Part shown: one piece after another, positions 9,209 through 19,624 of the stretch
Layout of the letters: the number at the start of each line of letters is the position of its first letter
How positions within the stretch are numbered: position 1 is the stretch's first letter
From: Dioscorea cayenensis subsp. rotundata
Lineage: Eukaryota; Streptophyta; Magnoliopsida; Dioscoreales; Dioscoreaceae
Length of the DNA: 64,000 nt
Direction of reading: 5' to 3'
Assembly: GCF_009730915.1 (NCBI RefSeq)
Contig: NW_024086420.1
Coordinates: 62,001-126,000, forward strand
Notes under the pieces: model-generated
Told to the model about the DNA's origin: nothing
Databases searched by the model: none
What the model saw: the letters and a program-made list of their open reading frames with translations, nothing else
Translations under genes and position numbers: made by a program

Positions 9209-11024
9209 TGATAAGTGCTTGTGCGATAAGAATGTGAAGTGTTCTTTCTTAATGATGAGCATTACTTTTAATAGGTTTAAGCGCTAATACATGTGTTTTT
9301 GTGTTCTTTTGCGCATGTAGGATTGCGAAGCTAAATATTGAGAAAAGAATCCAATGTAGATCGTGAATGCACGATTTGTTGAAATCTTGGGATGGAATAA
9401 ACGCGAAGACAAAAGTTGGGCTCAAGATATGAGAATGTGTGCCAACCTCTAGGTATTTAAGCGGGTACAATAATATGGAGGGGCATAGAGGCATTCACAT
9501 TCGATTATCCTAATTTGTTTATGGATAGCAAGATCTTCACTAATGAGACGATTTATTGAAGAAGCGACACGATCTACGGCGTAAACGTGTGCATGTTTAT
9601 GTTACCTTGATGAAAAACATAGATTCGGGAGTGTTTCTGGTCAGCACTGTATCAAAACACGGTAGCAGTACTGTTCATAATCGGCTGAAAATGAGATTTC
9701 CAGAGAATCCACAGAGGCCTATGGAAATTTCCCATGCCATGAAGATGCCCGATTCTAGCCCTTTTAAAGCCGCGATTCAGCCTGATTTCAGCATCTTCTT
9801 TTCCATCTTCAACTTTTGAGAGGTTTGCCGCTAGGGTATAGAGAGGTATTGGCAAGGCTTTTGTGAAGATTCTACAACTTTAATACTGCACTCCGCTTGG
9901 AAGAAGTTTATTGGGGAAGCTTTCATCGGCATCGATGCGGCGAGTTGTGCCCTAGGCCAGCCAATTGCACCTTTGGAGAAGACGAGGCTACCCCACAAGA
10001 CCATCAACATGAATACCGAGGGGGTTTCTCTATGGATTACTTGTTTTTACATTCGATTTAATTGTTAATTGTAACTAGCTCCATGGAGAGCTAAACCCCT
10101 AGTTGGTGCTCAGATTTGTGAACCCCAGGATGTATTTGTTTCATTAATCTTCTATTATATTATCCTTAATTGATGTATTTCATTGAGTTTCAATCTTGAA
10201 TGCTTGTTGCATAATTTCTCCCTTAGAGTGACACTAGGGTTGAGAGTCTACATTGGTAACCTTTGTGAGTGAGTGACACATTATGAGTGTTAGATATTGC
10301 AAGATTGGAGAGGGTCGAGAGGGTGAGTCGAGAGGTAGCGGAGCGTCCCCTTTCCCTCCGATGTGATATATTCTACCTCCACATTCTAGGAGTTCTTTGT
10401 GGTCATAGTAGAGTGAATATGCTAAGGGATGACCTCCGTTGGTGCTTGGTTGCACAAGCAACAGAATAAAGCATTGAAGTGACTTTATCACCTAGGGCTT
10501 AATTTTGACCAGGGGTCTTTCGGTTGGACCAAAGGTTTAGATCTATACATTGGAAAAGGGGTAATCACTTGGAATCCCTAGAGTGTCTTGCAACTCTAGA
10601 CAGTGTGAGGTGTTTGAGATTGATTGATTTCTCCACCGGGACATAGTGTAAAGTTAGTCACGGTTGACCCTAGGTTTGGGACCGTGTGTTTAAGAATTTC
10701 CATGACTCATTAAGTATCAATTAGGAGATATAATAATTGATTTTGCACTTAAAATAACTGTCCTAGGTGGAACAATATCCGAGTACCCCACTTCTATCGA
10801 TTGCCTTACCTCTCGTCTATTTGTGCTTTTCTCCTTCTTATTTCTTTTATTCTTGCTTTAATAACATTTTATCAACAAAATCATTATCCCATCTTTACTT
10901 GGTTAAGTAGCAACTTAAGTATTTTTATTCCCTACTCCCTATGGATACGATACCCCACTCACCGGGGAATTTATTACTTCGACAAACCCATGCACTTGCG
11001 GGTCACACGCAAGGGGCGTTGTCA
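9209..11024 (+). mobile_element. E2 5' LTR (family B), complete
   Basis: 1816 bp, TGATAAGTGC...GTTGTCA, with the primer-binding site seven bases downstream. It is most similar to the truncated LTR just upstream. The 'cacgggcgtgtgg' dyads of family A are reduced to remnants. Confidence 0.88.
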
Positions 11025-11030
11025 AGTTTT

Positions 11031-11048
11031 TGGTGCCGTTGCCGGGGA
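11031..11048 (+). other. E2 primer-binding site (tRNA-Asp)
   Basis: TGGTGCCGTTGCCGGGGA matches the complement of the plant tRNA-Asp 3' end at 17 of 18 positions. It lies just past the LTR end, the expected position for minus-strand priming. Confidence 0.88.
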
Positions 11049-11246
11049 GTAGGCAATTAAAGATACTTTGCACTTTGCTATCTTAGCCATTCATTCATTT
11101 ATTTTTCTATTTCACATCTTCTTATTTTATCATCATTCTAATTTTGTTTCTTTATTTTTGTGCAGAAAAAAAAATGATCATCTTCTTATTTTATCACAGT
11201 GTTTACCTTTGCCAAAGCACTACAATATTCACCATCCAGTGGAAGA

Positions 11247-11571
11247 ATGAGTTGTTGAGTACATTTCCAGAATTCAGGATCAGAATGGTAAACTAGATAG
11301 TGTACTAGATCAGTTTGAGGAATCTGCATTCGCATCTATGAGTAATCACTCAGAAGGACATTTGGAGAGAGTCCTTGCTCATTTTGACTCGACTTATCAC
11401 GAACAAAGATATGAACTTTTCTCTTTGAGTGTGTCAATGTTAGGAAAGGAAAGTGGTGAGATGGAAGAATTGATAACCATTGAGGATCCTTCAGAAGCAC
11501 ATGCACAAGTGGAAGTGGTGGAGAATAATTTTGAACAGGAAGCGAACATTTTGAGGAAATTGACAGATTGA
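11247..11571 (+). pseudogene. E2 alternative first ORF, acidic, not gag
   Basis: An open frame in the place where gag should lie, with no gag core and no zinc knuckle. Its first ATG is at 11338, but the frame is open back to about 11250, so the start is uncertain. The product is acidic and helical-looking, with heptad-like spacing (HLERVLAHFDSTYHEQRYEL, then EMEELITIEDP and EVVENNFEQEANILRKL). The block HLERVLAHF resembles HLQRVLANF in the E5 ORF (32246-33099), so the two seem related. The stop at 11569-11571 is followed directly by a pol-type linker (KLKLKTLLTQLEYAF, from about 11605), suggesting the ORF was once joined to pol. I do not recognise the function; it may be a highly diverged gag C-terminal coiled coil. 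Confidence 0.45.
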
Positions 11572-11589
11572 AAGAAAGCAGATTGCGCA

Positions 11590-12586
11590 CATCAATTGAT
11601 GAACCACCCTAAACTAAAGCTTAAAACCTTGTTGACACAATTGGAGTATGCATTTTTAATGAAGGGCTGGAAATCTATCACGTGGGATGAAATACCTCAG
11701 AATATGATGCAATTTTGTGAGGTGTTCGATGTATAGGGTGTTGACTTCATGGGTCCATTTCCAAAGTCTAATGGTAATCAATACATTTTGGTTGCAGTTG
11801 GCTATGTGTATAAATGGGTGGAAGCTCAAGCGTTAGCTACTAATGATGCCAGAACCGTGGTGAAATTTTTGAAGAGGTTGTTCACTCGATTTGGGACTCC
11901 ACGAATTATAATTAGTGATCGATGGACTCATTTTTGCAATACTCAACTTGAGAAAGTTTTAAAGCACTACGGGGTCCACCACTGCCTTGGTACTCTCTAC
12001 TGTCTGCAAACAAGTGGTCAAGTGGAAGTTACAAATAGAGGGCTTAAGAGATTGGTCGGAATGCTTGGATAACACACTTTGGGCTCATAGAACAGCATAT
12101 AAAACACAGATAGGGACTACTCCTTCTAATTTGGTATATGGTAAATCGTGTCAATTGCCCATGGAGCTCAAGCACAAGGCTTATTGGGCCATCAAGGCTA
12201 TGAACATTGACTTAAGAAAAGTAGGTGAACAAAGAATGCTCTATCTTAATGAGTTGGATGAATGGAGAATGAATGCATATGAGAATGCAAGAATTTACAA
12301 GGAAAGAATTTGGAACTGGCATGACAAGCATTTTAAAACTTTGAAAGACTTTAATGTGGATGATCAAGTGTTATTGTTCAACTTCACCTAAGGCTATTTC
12401 CTAGGGAGCTCAAGTCCAGATGGTTAGGGCCCTACACTGTAACTGAGGTGTCACCCCGTGGTGCTATTGAAATCTCATTCGGAGAGAGGTGCATTCAAAG
12501 TGAACGGACATCGGCTAAAGAATTATATTGGTGGGGAGGTTAGTAAAGACGATAAGGAAGTATTCTTTCTCTGAGAGCACCCGTGA
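11590..12586 (+). pseudogene. E2 pol remnant: integrase core and C-terminus
   Basis: The only polymerase-polyprotein remnant in the window. It opens with the short linker that in Athila elements precedes RT (LKTLLTQLEYAF), then jumps directly into the integrase; RT and RNase H are deleted. The integrase core shows GVDFMGPFPKSNGNQYILVA (first catalytic Asp), RIIISDRWTHF (second Asp; relatives usually have Gly-Gly after ISD) and SGQVEVTNRG (Glu), so the D,D,E residues survive. A stop precedes GVDF (11733-11735), and a frameshift near 12050 moves reading into NTLWAHRTAYKT and LVYGKSCQLPMELKHKAYWAIK. After YKERIWNWHDKHF and DDQVLLFNF a stop at about 12391 is followed by remnants of the C-terminal domain. 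The chain ends at TGA 12584-12586 beside the splice-donor-like GGTAAG. It is non-functional. Confidence 0.85.
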
Positions 12587-12598
12587 GGTAAGACAAGG

Positions 12599-12649
12599 TA
12601 CGTCAAGCTTAGTGGCGTAAAACAAGAGCTTCTTGGGAGGCAACCCAAG
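12599..12649 (+). other. E2 conserved double hairpin
   Basis: TACGTCA...TGGCGTA (12599-12619, closed by one G-T pair as RNA) followed by the perfect CTTGGGAGGCAACCCAAG stem (12632-12649). It lies directly after the pol stop, showing that in a pol-bearing relative the hairpins follow pol, not gag. Confidence 0.75.
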
Positions 12650-13376
12650 TCTTTACTATTTTTCTAGTTTTTAGTTTAGTGTCTATATGAATAAATCTTT
12701 GAGTGTTGGTGTCCTGATTTTGAAATGCTATTACTGTGATTTTCTCGGGGATCTTTGGTGCACACTTGTGCTTAAATGTGTTCGGTGAGGTTTTTGGTTG
12801 TTTGAGCATGTTGTGAGTTTTTCTCTGGTATAGTTTGCATGATAAAAGTAGGCTCTAAGTGTTTTTATTCATTCAGGAATTTTTCTGCAGAACCTGCAGA
12901 GTTTTCCAAGGCATCCAGAAAAAAACGCAACGGCGTGTGGAATTTTCACATGCCCATGGGTCTCTACTGAAAGCTCATCCTGAGAAGGTGTAGGGGCGTG
13001 GACTCGCCCCTGTGAACGACCTTATGAGATTCACATGCCCATGGGTAATTTACTCACAGGTGTGTGTCTTCTTGTAGAGACTTAGAAATTTTTCCCGAGA
13101 AGACACAGGGGCGTGGACTCGCCCCTGTGGATGACCCTGTGATAAACACATGGGCATGGGTAATTTCCGCACGCCCATATGGATCTCTGCAGAGGAGCTC
13201 TTTTTCATCCAGGGAAGACACAGGGGCGTGCGAGTGCCTCTGTGAGCTGGCCATGTACAAGTCCATGCCTATGCGGAGTTTCTGCACAGGCGTGTGAAAC
13301 ACTTAGAGTTTTCTATGGCAAGATAGAGAAGCCACAGGGGCATGCATCTGCCCCTGTGGGTCAGGCACACGAGCGT
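12650..13376 (+). repeat. E2 spacer and 114-bp repeat array, truncated
   Basis: A T-rich spacer (to about 12919) leads into palindromic units starting 'gagaag..cacaggggcgtg' at 13097, 13212 and 13326 (115 and 114 bp apart). The array is cut at 13376 by a minus-strand LTR. The E2 ORF2 and 3' LTR are not found in this window. Confidence 0.75.
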
Positions 13377-13996
13377 TGACAATGGCCCTTGCGTATGTCC
13401 AGCAAATTCACGGGATTGTCGAAGTAATAAAATCTCAGGTGAGTGGGTATCGTATTCCCAGGGAGGTGGGAGTAAAAATACTTAAATTGTTTATTAACTA
13501 AGCGAAATATGAATAGTGATTTGTGTGACGAGATGTAATGCAAACAAAGGTAAAAGAGATAAAAGAGAGCACTAGTAAAGGAGAGGTAAGGCAATTGATA
13601 TAAATGGGATACTCGGATATTGATCTGCCTAAGACAATCGTTTCAAGTACAAAAACCCTCTATTATGGTTCCTAACTAATGCATTAATGATTCATGGAGA
13701 TCCTTTAATACATAGTCCCGAATCTAAGGTCAACCATGCCTAACCCTATACATGTCCCGGAGAAAAAATTGAACAATCTTTCAACCACGCACTTGTATAG
13801 AATTGCAATGAGTTCTAGGGATTCCAAGTGATAAATCCTCTTCCTATATGTAGACCTAACTTTTTGGTCCAGGCAGATGGTCCCTAGCCACAATTAAGCC
13901 ATAGATTCTAAAATCACTTCAACGCTTCACTCCATTGCACTCGCAACTAAGCCCCAGCGGAAGGTCATTCCTTAGCCCATTCACACTACTATAACC
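13377..13996 (-). mobile_element. Minus LTR, left part (continues at 28904)
   Basis: Begins TGACAATGGCCCTTGCG, the reverse complement of an LTR 3' end. It runs to 'ctactataacc' at 13996, where E3 interrupts it. The text resumes at 28904 ('tgaccgcaaagaactcg'). Together the two parts read as one LTR lacking its last few hundred bases. Confidence 0.8.
13992..13996. other. E3 target-site duplication, left (TAACC)
   Basis: TAACC here pairs with TGACC at 28904-28908. Other LTR copies have TGACC at this place, so the left copy has one later G-to-A change. It marks E3 as one insertion event into the minus LTR. Confidence 0.7.
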
Positions 13997-15538
13997 TAAT
14001 AAGTGCTTGTTTGATATGAAGGTGAAGCATTCATTCCTTATGTTGAGCATTACTTTTCTCGGGTTTTTACACTAATATGTGTGTTTTTATGTTACTTTCG
14101 TGCAGGTAGGGTTGTGAGGCCGAGTGTGAAGGAAAGAAGCCAATGTGGATCGTAATGCACCTATTTTGGAGGAAATCTTGCTAAGGTTCAAACGTGAAGA
14201 CATAGGTCGGGTGTGAGACGCCAGAGTGTGTGCCAACCTCCTCGTATTCTAGTTGGCACATCTATTTGGAGGGGCACAAGGACAGTGACACTCGAGCATT
14301 CCAACTTATGCACATAGAACAAGAGCTCCACCAACTTGTCTATTATTGAAGAAACAAGTGATCCACGACGTGAACGTGTGCCCGTTTGCGTTACCCCAAT
14401 GAAAGTATGGATTCGGGAAGCTATTCATGCCGGATACTGTAGCAGAGAAATGCGACGAGAGTGTAGCAAAGAACTATTCATAGCCACCCGAGAAAACAGG
14501 AATTCAGAGAATCCACACGGGCGTGTTGAAATTATCCGTGCCTATGTGGAAATTCCACATGGGCGTGTGAAAAATCCACAGGCCCGGGTAGTCGCCCGAC
14601 TCTAGCCCTATCTAAAGCCGATTCAGCTCCGATTTCAGTATTCTTTTCTCCATCTTTTCTCCAACTTGAGAGAAGGCTTCGGCTAGGGTTTTGAGGGGTA
14701 CTGACTAGGGTTTTGGAGAGGTTCTACCGCTCCGACATCGCGCGTCGTTTGGAAGAAGGTTATTGGGAGAGCTTTCGTCGGCACCAATCTGGCGAGGTGT
14801 ATCCTAGGCCGGACAAAGGATCTCTTGCGACGAGTAGAGGACTCTCCACAAGACCATCGACACGACCATCGAGGGGGTTTTTCTATGGATTCATTGGTTT
14901 TACATTCTATTTCTTTGATTGTATTTAGCTCCATGGATAGCTAAACCGCTAGTGGGCACTTGGGTATTTGTGAACCCTAGGATGTATTTGTTTCATTGAA
15001 TCTGTTTATTATGCTTTCAATTAATTGATGTTTATTGTGATTTCCAACCTTGAATGCTTGACTGTATGAACATTTCCCTTAGAGTGACACTAGGGTTGAG
15101 AGTTCTCATTGGTAACCTTGTGAGTGAGTGACACACCATGAGCGTTAGACAAAGCTAGGTTGGAGAGGGTTGAGAGGGTGAGTTGAGAGGTACAGGAGCG
15201 TCCCCTTTCACATCCGACGTGATAGATTCTACCTCCGTTCCTCGAGTTCTTTGCGACCATAATAGAGTGAATGGTCTAAGGGATGACCCTCCGCTGGGCT
15301 TAGTTGCGAGTGCAACGGAGTGAAGCGTTAAGGTGATCTTAGTATCTAGGGCTTAATCGTGGTTAGGGACTTTCCACCTGGACCAAAGGGTTAGGTCTAT
15401 AATTAGGAAGAGATTTATCACTTGGAATCCCTAGAGCTAATTGCAACCCTATGTGAGTGCGAGGTGTTGAGATTGTTCGATTTCTCCTCCGGGACATGTA
15501 TAAAGTTAGGTATAGTTGACCTTAGATTTGGGACTATG
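13997..15538 (+). mobile_element. E3 5' LTR (family A), first part
   Basis: Starts TAATAAGTGC (terminal TG changed to TA). It contains the usual U3 with ctgtagca motifs, family-A dyads (about 14515-14590) and a mutated TATA-like box (TATCTAAAG near 14610). It is interrupted at 15538 by E4 and resumes at 24433. Confidence 0.88.
15534..15538. other. E4 target-site duplication, left (CTATG)
   Basis: CTATG is repeated exactly at 24428-24432. Removing E4 and one copy restores the usual family-A LTR phrase 'gggactatgtaatgaagg'. Confidence 0.95.
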
Positions 15539-17046
15539 TGATTGCTTCCCCACAAGTGTACGGGATCGCCTAGTAATACCTCGTGTGAAGACATGAGGAT
15601 CGTATTCCACGGGGCTAAGGATCTCCTATTACTCCTTCTTGAGCTATTATCTAGCCTAAGATCTCAAGTGATGGATTTTTACTCTACTAGATGTAATTAA
15701 AGCTAAAATGAGATTATGACCAAATTAGAGAGAACAAGCAATAAACAAGGAAGAAAATCAATGAGATGCAAAGGCCTATGGATGAGGATCCCCTTGAGGG
15801 GTTATCATGCAACATGGATGATGATCTAAAGATGCAAGGGTAAAATGGACAATGAGATTCAAAGATTAGAACATCCCCAATTTCTCGGCGATTGAACTCT
15901 AATCCCATGCGGACATAGATAGGAATTTCTTCGAAATCCACATTCCTACGATTGCATTGAGTATGAGGAAATCTCACTTAGGATTAAACCTACTCTTCCT
16001 CGGATTAAACATACATGGAGGGCTACCAAACACCCGATTTCTCGGCGTGATGATACAAGCATCCCCTTTTAATCCATTCATGACCTAATACATGCAAGCA
16101 AGTTACAACTACATGCATCATTCATAAAAAAGCTACGGATTTCTCCTTGGTGTAGCACTTAGCATGAAAACAATGGATTAAATCTCAAAATTACCCAAGC
16201 ATGGAATTAACAAGTTATCATCCAACATATATGATAAAAACCCCACCCCCCCCAAGGTTCACCAACACCCGGTGGCCTTGGGGGTCTAGTGTGTCATCAT
16301 CCCACAACAAGTAATACAAACAAGCAAAACATGAAACAAAAGCATAAATGATACTCCGTAGATGAAATGGTGGAGGAGGAGGTGAAGAATGTGCCGAATG
16401 ACGCTTTCCCCGCCAAAGGAGTGCCAAATGATGCTTCCTCTAGCCGTGGGTCTCCTTCCCTTCAAATCGTGGTAAATATCCCCTTGAATGATGTTGCCTT
16501 CTTGCCTTGAGAGTCTTGGACCTTGGGCTTGAATGATCTTCTAGCTTCCTTGCCCTTCTTCTCCTTCCCAAGGTCGCCAAAAATCTCCCAAGTGATCTCC
16601 CAAAATCGGCAAAGAAATGGTCCAGCCAAAGAGTTCTTTTTCTGCCCTTAAAGTTAGTATATATACCCCCCGAGTCATACGGGTCATATGGGGATCGTAT
16701 GGGGGTCGTATAGCACTCAAAAACCCTAGATTCACGTTCCATACGGGGTACATACGGCCTCCATATGGCCCCGTATCACTGGGTAGTATGGAAAATCAGG
16801 GCGGACACTTCGAATCATTCCGTCTATCTAGATGCATCGACCTACATCGAGCGTATGGGGGTAGTATGAAATTCCTGTTTTCTTCTCTTTTAGCCCAAAT
16901 GATATCTTCTTGTTTACCATGGCTTCCTTATACCCTACAAAGTAAATAGTAGACGATTAAGTGCAAAATGGGCATTAAACCTCACAAAATACATGAAAAG
17001 TGAATACGATATATATATGAAAACACCTGCATTTAGACACTTATCA
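15539..17046 (-). repeat. E4 3' LTR
   Basis: 1508 bp; on the element's strand TGATAAGTGTC...GAAGCAATCA. A TATA-like tract (16658-16665) lies just downstream, in element sense, of half-dyads built on CATACGG / CCGTATG (16676-16790). The CCAAGG...CCTTGG hairpin is at 16252-16281. Confidence 0.93.
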
Positions 17047-17084
17047 AATATCCCCACACTTAAGCTTTGCTTGTCCCCAAGCAA
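17047..17084 (-). promoter_or_regulatory. E4 polypurine tract with upstream hairpin
   Basis: In element sense: a perfect 7-bp hairpin TTGCTTG-GGGA-CAAGCAA (17084-17067), then GCTTAAGTGTGGGGA, then the LTR. The same hairpin-tract module is in E3 (27350-27390) and E5 (37209-37249), which belong to another LTR family. Confidence 0.85.
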
Positions 17085-18079
17085 TCAACTCATGAAAGAC
17101 AAGGAGACTGAGAAGTGGCTAAATGCATTACCTCTGGCATCAAGTAAATATAAGACTCCAAAAGCAATGGACAATTATACATAGATGTTGAGTCATAGTC
17201 AATAAGAATAATAAAAATATCCTGTCTCACCCCTTATATGTCTGTGTCGTGTAAGTGAATCTTATATCTCATTTGCCCTGATCTGGTCTAGCCTAAGGAC
17301 ATTAATCAGTACAGCTCTAGATGCTAATCACTCCACATACAAAGAATACTATGTCTTAAACTACTAAGTGCTACTTCAATGGCCAAATAAGAACCTTCTA
17401 ATTCAATACCTTGAAACTAAGTCCACCATCTACTCAAAACCTTTGATAGGTACTCAAAAAGATCACTAGGTTTTATTTTCATTTCATCATTCATTTCTTT
17501 TTTTTTTTCTTTTTTTTCTTTTTTTTTTCGAGTCCGACTAACGTAGACTGCAAGAAAATCATTTTGAAATCTTTCTGGAGGGTGCACATGCTGGTTAGGC
17601 ACAAGAGCCACCCAACTACTCGATTACAGTCCACATAGACGCATTCATGCTTCAATAGCAGAGGAATACTGACATAGACTCATTTTTTTTTTTACATTCA
17701 CCCTAGATCACATCTTCAAAGTACACTACATGCCACAAAACTAGGATTAGCTCAACAAGACTTAGAAGTTCTTAAGAGTCCATTGAAGGAAAGAACTTAG
17801 TGTTCTAAGGCCAAGTACTCAAAGTAGTGTGTTACGCATGCAAGAGAGTTAGAGGGTAGTCACATTGGCTATTCCCATGGCATCGACAAAAAATTCAGTG
17901 CACATGACAATACTAGGGGTAAAACATGATTCAATAAAGCATAGAAACAAGTAACTCACATCAATCATTAGTCCAAGCTAAAAGAATCTTACAAGAATGA
18001 AGAAAGCAATCATAGGTAAGACTAGCATGTAGCAAATGATCCTAATACATGAAATATACCCATCCCAACACTTAATGTT
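17085..18079 (-). other. E4 3' non-coding region, part 1
   Basis: No gene. It contains a T-rich run with 'cgagtccgacta' (17495-17545) and the phrase 'agcagaggaatactgacatagactca' (17655-17690); both recur in E8 (54880-54900 and 55015-55042), so E4 and E8 share this region. Confidence 0.6.
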
Positions 18080-18099
18080 GTACATTGCCATCAATGTAC
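18080..18099 (-). other. E4 hairpin GTACATTG...CAATGTAC
   Basis: A perfect 8-bp stem identical in its arms to the E1 and E5 hairpins though the element is of a different family. In element sense it precedes 'cattaagtgttggga', a weak polypurine-like tract. Confidence 0.7.
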
Positions 18100-19260
18100 A
18101 CTAATCATGATATGCATGCTTGATGAAGCAATGAAAATAATAGAGGAGGGTGAAAACAAACTCCCCGGTTCAACTTGTACTCATCGTGAGATATGAATTG
18201 ACAAAAGGTGTGGTGAGCAATACATGTCGGGTCCGACCTCCATTGAGAACTAGGGAAGCTCACCAAATTCCCTCAATGCCCTGCGAGGAAAAAAGGGGAC
18301 ATCATCATCCCACAAAAACTTACAAAGGAGAGATGGGGAGTAATCATGCAAAAACTAAAACAAAATACAAAGGGAACATAAAAACTAGAAAATAAAATCT
18401 AAACAATAAAATAAATTATCCATGCGCATCCTTGTCCTTAGAATTAGGTCTCTCATCACAACATGACATCTTGTTCCATGTGGCCACCCGTGTGGTGCAA
18501 ATATCACTTCATGGTTGCTTGTCAATTTCTTCATCATCAAAATTCCTAAAAACCATGAAAAACCCAATCAAGCATAGAGGAATCCAATATGATTCAAAAT
18601 GTAGTGTAAGAGATGAAGAAATAATGAAAAATATGATGTATTGTACCCATACGGCCGTATGGGGGCCGTATGGGTACTGTTCATTTCGACAGAACCTCCC
18701 CAAAAACATTGAAATCAAAATTTTTTTACATAAATTCAAAGGAGAATTCATCCATAACAATCACACCATCCAAACCAAGCAAAATTCTAAAGAAATTCCA
18801 CACAAAAGCTCCAAGAGTGCCCAAGAAATGAGAAAGATAAAACTAGGGCATAGAAAAAGCATACGGACGAAATCTTGAGAAAACAAGCTTTAAACTCGAG
18901 GAAAACTACTAGATCGACATCTCAAATGGATGAGGAGAAGATTTAGGAGAAAAAATGGGGAGATTTGGCAATGAAATGAATGAGAAAAAGAGAAAAAGTT
19001 GGTGGAAAAAGAGGGAATGGAAGAGAATGGAAGAAAGAGAAGAGAGAGAAGAGAGATGAGGGTTAAATGGGCAAGAACCAAGCCATACGGCCCATATGGG
19101 GGCCGTATGGCTTGAGAAGGCTTCTCGATCATTCTGGATGGCATCCCAGATGGCCCAGTATGGGGGCCGTATGGGGGGCCGTCTGAGATAGCACAGAGCC
19201 TCGGAATTGCTCCGTGTTCATCTCAGACGACCTCCATATGGCCCAGTATGGCCGTATACC
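18100..19260 (-). repeat. E4 spacer with CATACGG dyads
   Basis: No coding potential beyond short chance frames. It carries a perfect 14-bp dyad CATACGGCCGTATG (18648-18661) with a further half-site, a long inverted repeat AGCCATACGGCCC...GGGGCCGTATGGCT (19081-19111) and more half-sites to 19255. The same half-sites occur in the E4 LTRs upstream of the TATA-like box. The position corresponds to the 114-bp array of the family-A elements. Confidence 0.7.
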
Positions 19261-19560
19261 TTTTAAACTCACTCAAAACTTTGAAAACCTGCCCCAAATG
19301 ATGTAAACATGGTATGGCAAGGTCGAAGGCTTCTCTAAAAACGAATGAAATGAATAAAACGACGATCTAGAGCATGAATGAATACCTAAACATGAGTTTC
19401 TCAAGAAGTTGCGCACATACACCACAATTAAAACGATGAGAGCAATGTGCCATGTGTGTGAGCATGAACTTATTCAAATGTAAAAAAAGTCTAAGAAATA
19501 TGAGAATTGAAATGAACTAAGACCTAGAATACAAAAAATGTTAGAAAACACCACCGAACA

Positions 19561-19578
19561 CTTGGGTTGCCTCCCAAG
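19561..19578 (-). other. E4 stop-proximal hairpin
   Basis: A perfect stem, the same CTTGGG/CCCAAG arms and hexaloop as in E1, E2 and E6. An ACGTCA...TGACGT stem precedes it in element sense (about 19612-19593). Confidence 0.8.
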
Positions 19579-19624
19579 AAGCGCTTGTTTAACGTCACGA
19601 GCCTGACGTTCCTCATTCCTTACC

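Noticed and set aside
11031..11048. tRNA gene at the primer-binding sites
   Set aside because: Only the 18 bases complementary to the tRNA 3' end are present; there is no tRNA body.
14683..14934. Conserved 80-codon frames in the U5 half of LTRs (for example 14683-14934 minus, 45879-46130 plus, 61444-61695 minus)
   Set aside because: Same LTR text in either orientation; no independent coding signal.
16640..16760. A host promoter at the TATATATA tract
   Set aside because: The tract is present in both LTRs of E4 and lies at the U3/R position; it is the element's own promoter.
17495..17545. A microsatellite or poly(A) retroposition tail at the T-rich run
   Set aside because: The same run, with the flanking 'cgagtccg', is in E8 (54879-54894), so it is an old part of the E4/E8 3' region and not a retroposition tail.
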